A stretch of DNA of 64,000 nt from Ilumatobacter fluminis (GTDB lineage: Bacteria > Actinomycetota > Acidimicrobiia > Acidimicrobiales > Ilumatobacteraceae). The notes beneath the pieces were generated by a model that worked only from the letters and a program-made list of their open reading frames with translations, made no database searches and was not told the DNA's origin. The stretch covers positions 1,302,001-1,366,000 of the forward strand of contig NZ_SOAU01000001.1 of NCBI RefSeq assembly GCF_004364865.1. The letters run 5' to 3'. The position numbers were made by a program, and so were the translations under genes. Positions 63,518 through 64,000 of this stretch are shown here, one piece after another (the stretch's first letter is position 1; each line of letters starts with the position of its first letter).

Positions 63518-64000
63518 TCAGTAGTAGTAGGGGAAGTCGGACCAGTCGGGGGCGCGCTTCTCGAGGAAGCTGTCGCGGCCCTCGGCGGCTTCGTCGGTGC
63601 CGTAGGCGAGGCGGGTGGTCTCGCCGGCGAAGATCTGCTGGCCGACCAGGCCGTCGTCGACCAGGTTGAAGGCGTACTTCAGCATGCGCTGCGCCGTCGG
63701 ACTCTTCGAGCAGATCTCCCGGGCCCACTCGAGCGCGACGCTCTCGAGTTCGGCGTGCGGCACGACTTCGTTGACACCGCCCATCTGGTGCATCTGTTGT
63801 GCGGTGTACTCGCGTCCGAGGAAGAAGATCTCCCGTGCGAACTTCTGGCCGACGAAGCGGGCGAGGTACGCCGAGCCGAAGCCGCCGTCGAAGCTGGCCA
63901 CGTCGGCGTCGGTCTGCTTGAAGCGGGCGTGCTCCTCGCTGGCGAGCGTGAGGTCGGAGACGACGTGCAGCGAGTGGCCGCCACCGGCCGCCCATCCCGG
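63518..64000 (-). CDS. menB: 1,4-dihydroxy-2-naphthoyl-CoA synthase, C-terminal part
   Basis: The frame is open to the window edge, so the N-terminal part lies beyond it; about 160 residues are visible. Crotonase features: GWAAGGGHSLHVVSDLTLAS at the edge (oxyanion loop), TDADVASFDGGFGSAYLARFVG, and the MenB-specific terminus FLEKRAPDWSDFPYYY. Ring-closure step of menaquinone synthesis. No other men genes are in the window. Confidence 0.9.
   Translation of the reverse strand, partial: PGWAAGGGHSLHVVSDLTLASEEHARFKQTDADVASFDGGFGSAYLARFVGQKFAREIFFLGREYTAQQMHQMGGVNEVVPHAELESVALEWAREICSKSPTAQRMLKYAFNLVDDGLVGQQIFAGETTRLAYGTDEAAEGRDSFLEKRAPDWSDFPYYY

Overview
The window is about two-thirds G+C, with frequent GTG and a few TTG starts and many 4-nt start/stop overlaps. 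Its gene content is actinobacterial: a bL37-type mini ribosomal protein, a group II truncated haemoglobin, an EthA-like monooxygenase, a menaquinone-pathway MenB and LPXTG surface proteins. I infer an actinobacterium, most likely class Acidimicrobiia (Ilumatobacter-like). The class is inferred from general resemblance and was not tested by any search. No plasmid, phage, insertion sequence or CRISPR signature was seen, so this looks like chromosome. No gene-free stretch exceeds about 240 bp.

Layout. 1-6.3 kb: two-component pair with a small exported protein, an orphan sugar-type binding lipoprotein, thioredoxin, a PHP phosphoesterase, an aminoglycoside-phosphotransferase-fold kinase, and the 28-residue bL37 gene followed by a hairpin. 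6.3-9 kb: prolyl oligopeptidase and a VOC protein. 9-28.2 kb: a large surface-glycan locus with GT4 and GT2 glycosyltransferases, an ABC exporter, an O-antigen ligase/polymerase-like protein, DUF4012, a priming sugar transferase, two unrelated sulfotransferases, an LPXTG protein, and a tight cassette of PqqD-like protein, HPr-kinase-like protein, nucleotidyltransferase-5-type proteins and three GT2s. A GT4/PD-(D/E)XK nuclease pair is embedded on the opposite strand. This is the part most likely to hold an undescribed pathway.

28.2-34.8 kb: signalling genes of the partner-switching type (two RsbW-like kinases, a MASE1-SpoIIE phosphatase, a STAS antagonist, a degenerate EAL protein) around a GH30-like glycosidase, then tRNA-Leu(UAA). 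34.8-48.7 kb: mixed genes: a large carbohydrate-binding lipoprotein, a SufR-like Fe-S regulator divergent from a DsbA-fold/cupin operon, MscS, a DUF3179 lipoprotein, acyl-CoA dehydrogenase, an EthA-like monooxygenase, epoxide hydrolase, PhoD-like phosphatase, ComF, and a large LPXTG beta-propeller-like protein. 48.8-64 kb: core genes secA, prfB and ftsEX, separated by an FAD oxidase/TetR/carotenoid-oxygenase insertion, then enoyl-CoA hydratase, truncated haemoglobin with an ABC-2 exporter, a TrmH-type methyltransferase, and the C-terminal part of menB running off the end.

Regulatory signals. Many start codons, on both strands, follow a TANNNT hexamer by 6-10 nt (usually 7), which implies widespread leaderless transcription. 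Two genes (28.27 and 46.2 kb) share a different upstream element resembling the actinobacterial RecA-independent DNA-damage promoter. Three palindromic repeat clusters (42.2, 54.2, 63.5 kb) share a related core and look like REP/REPIN-type elements.
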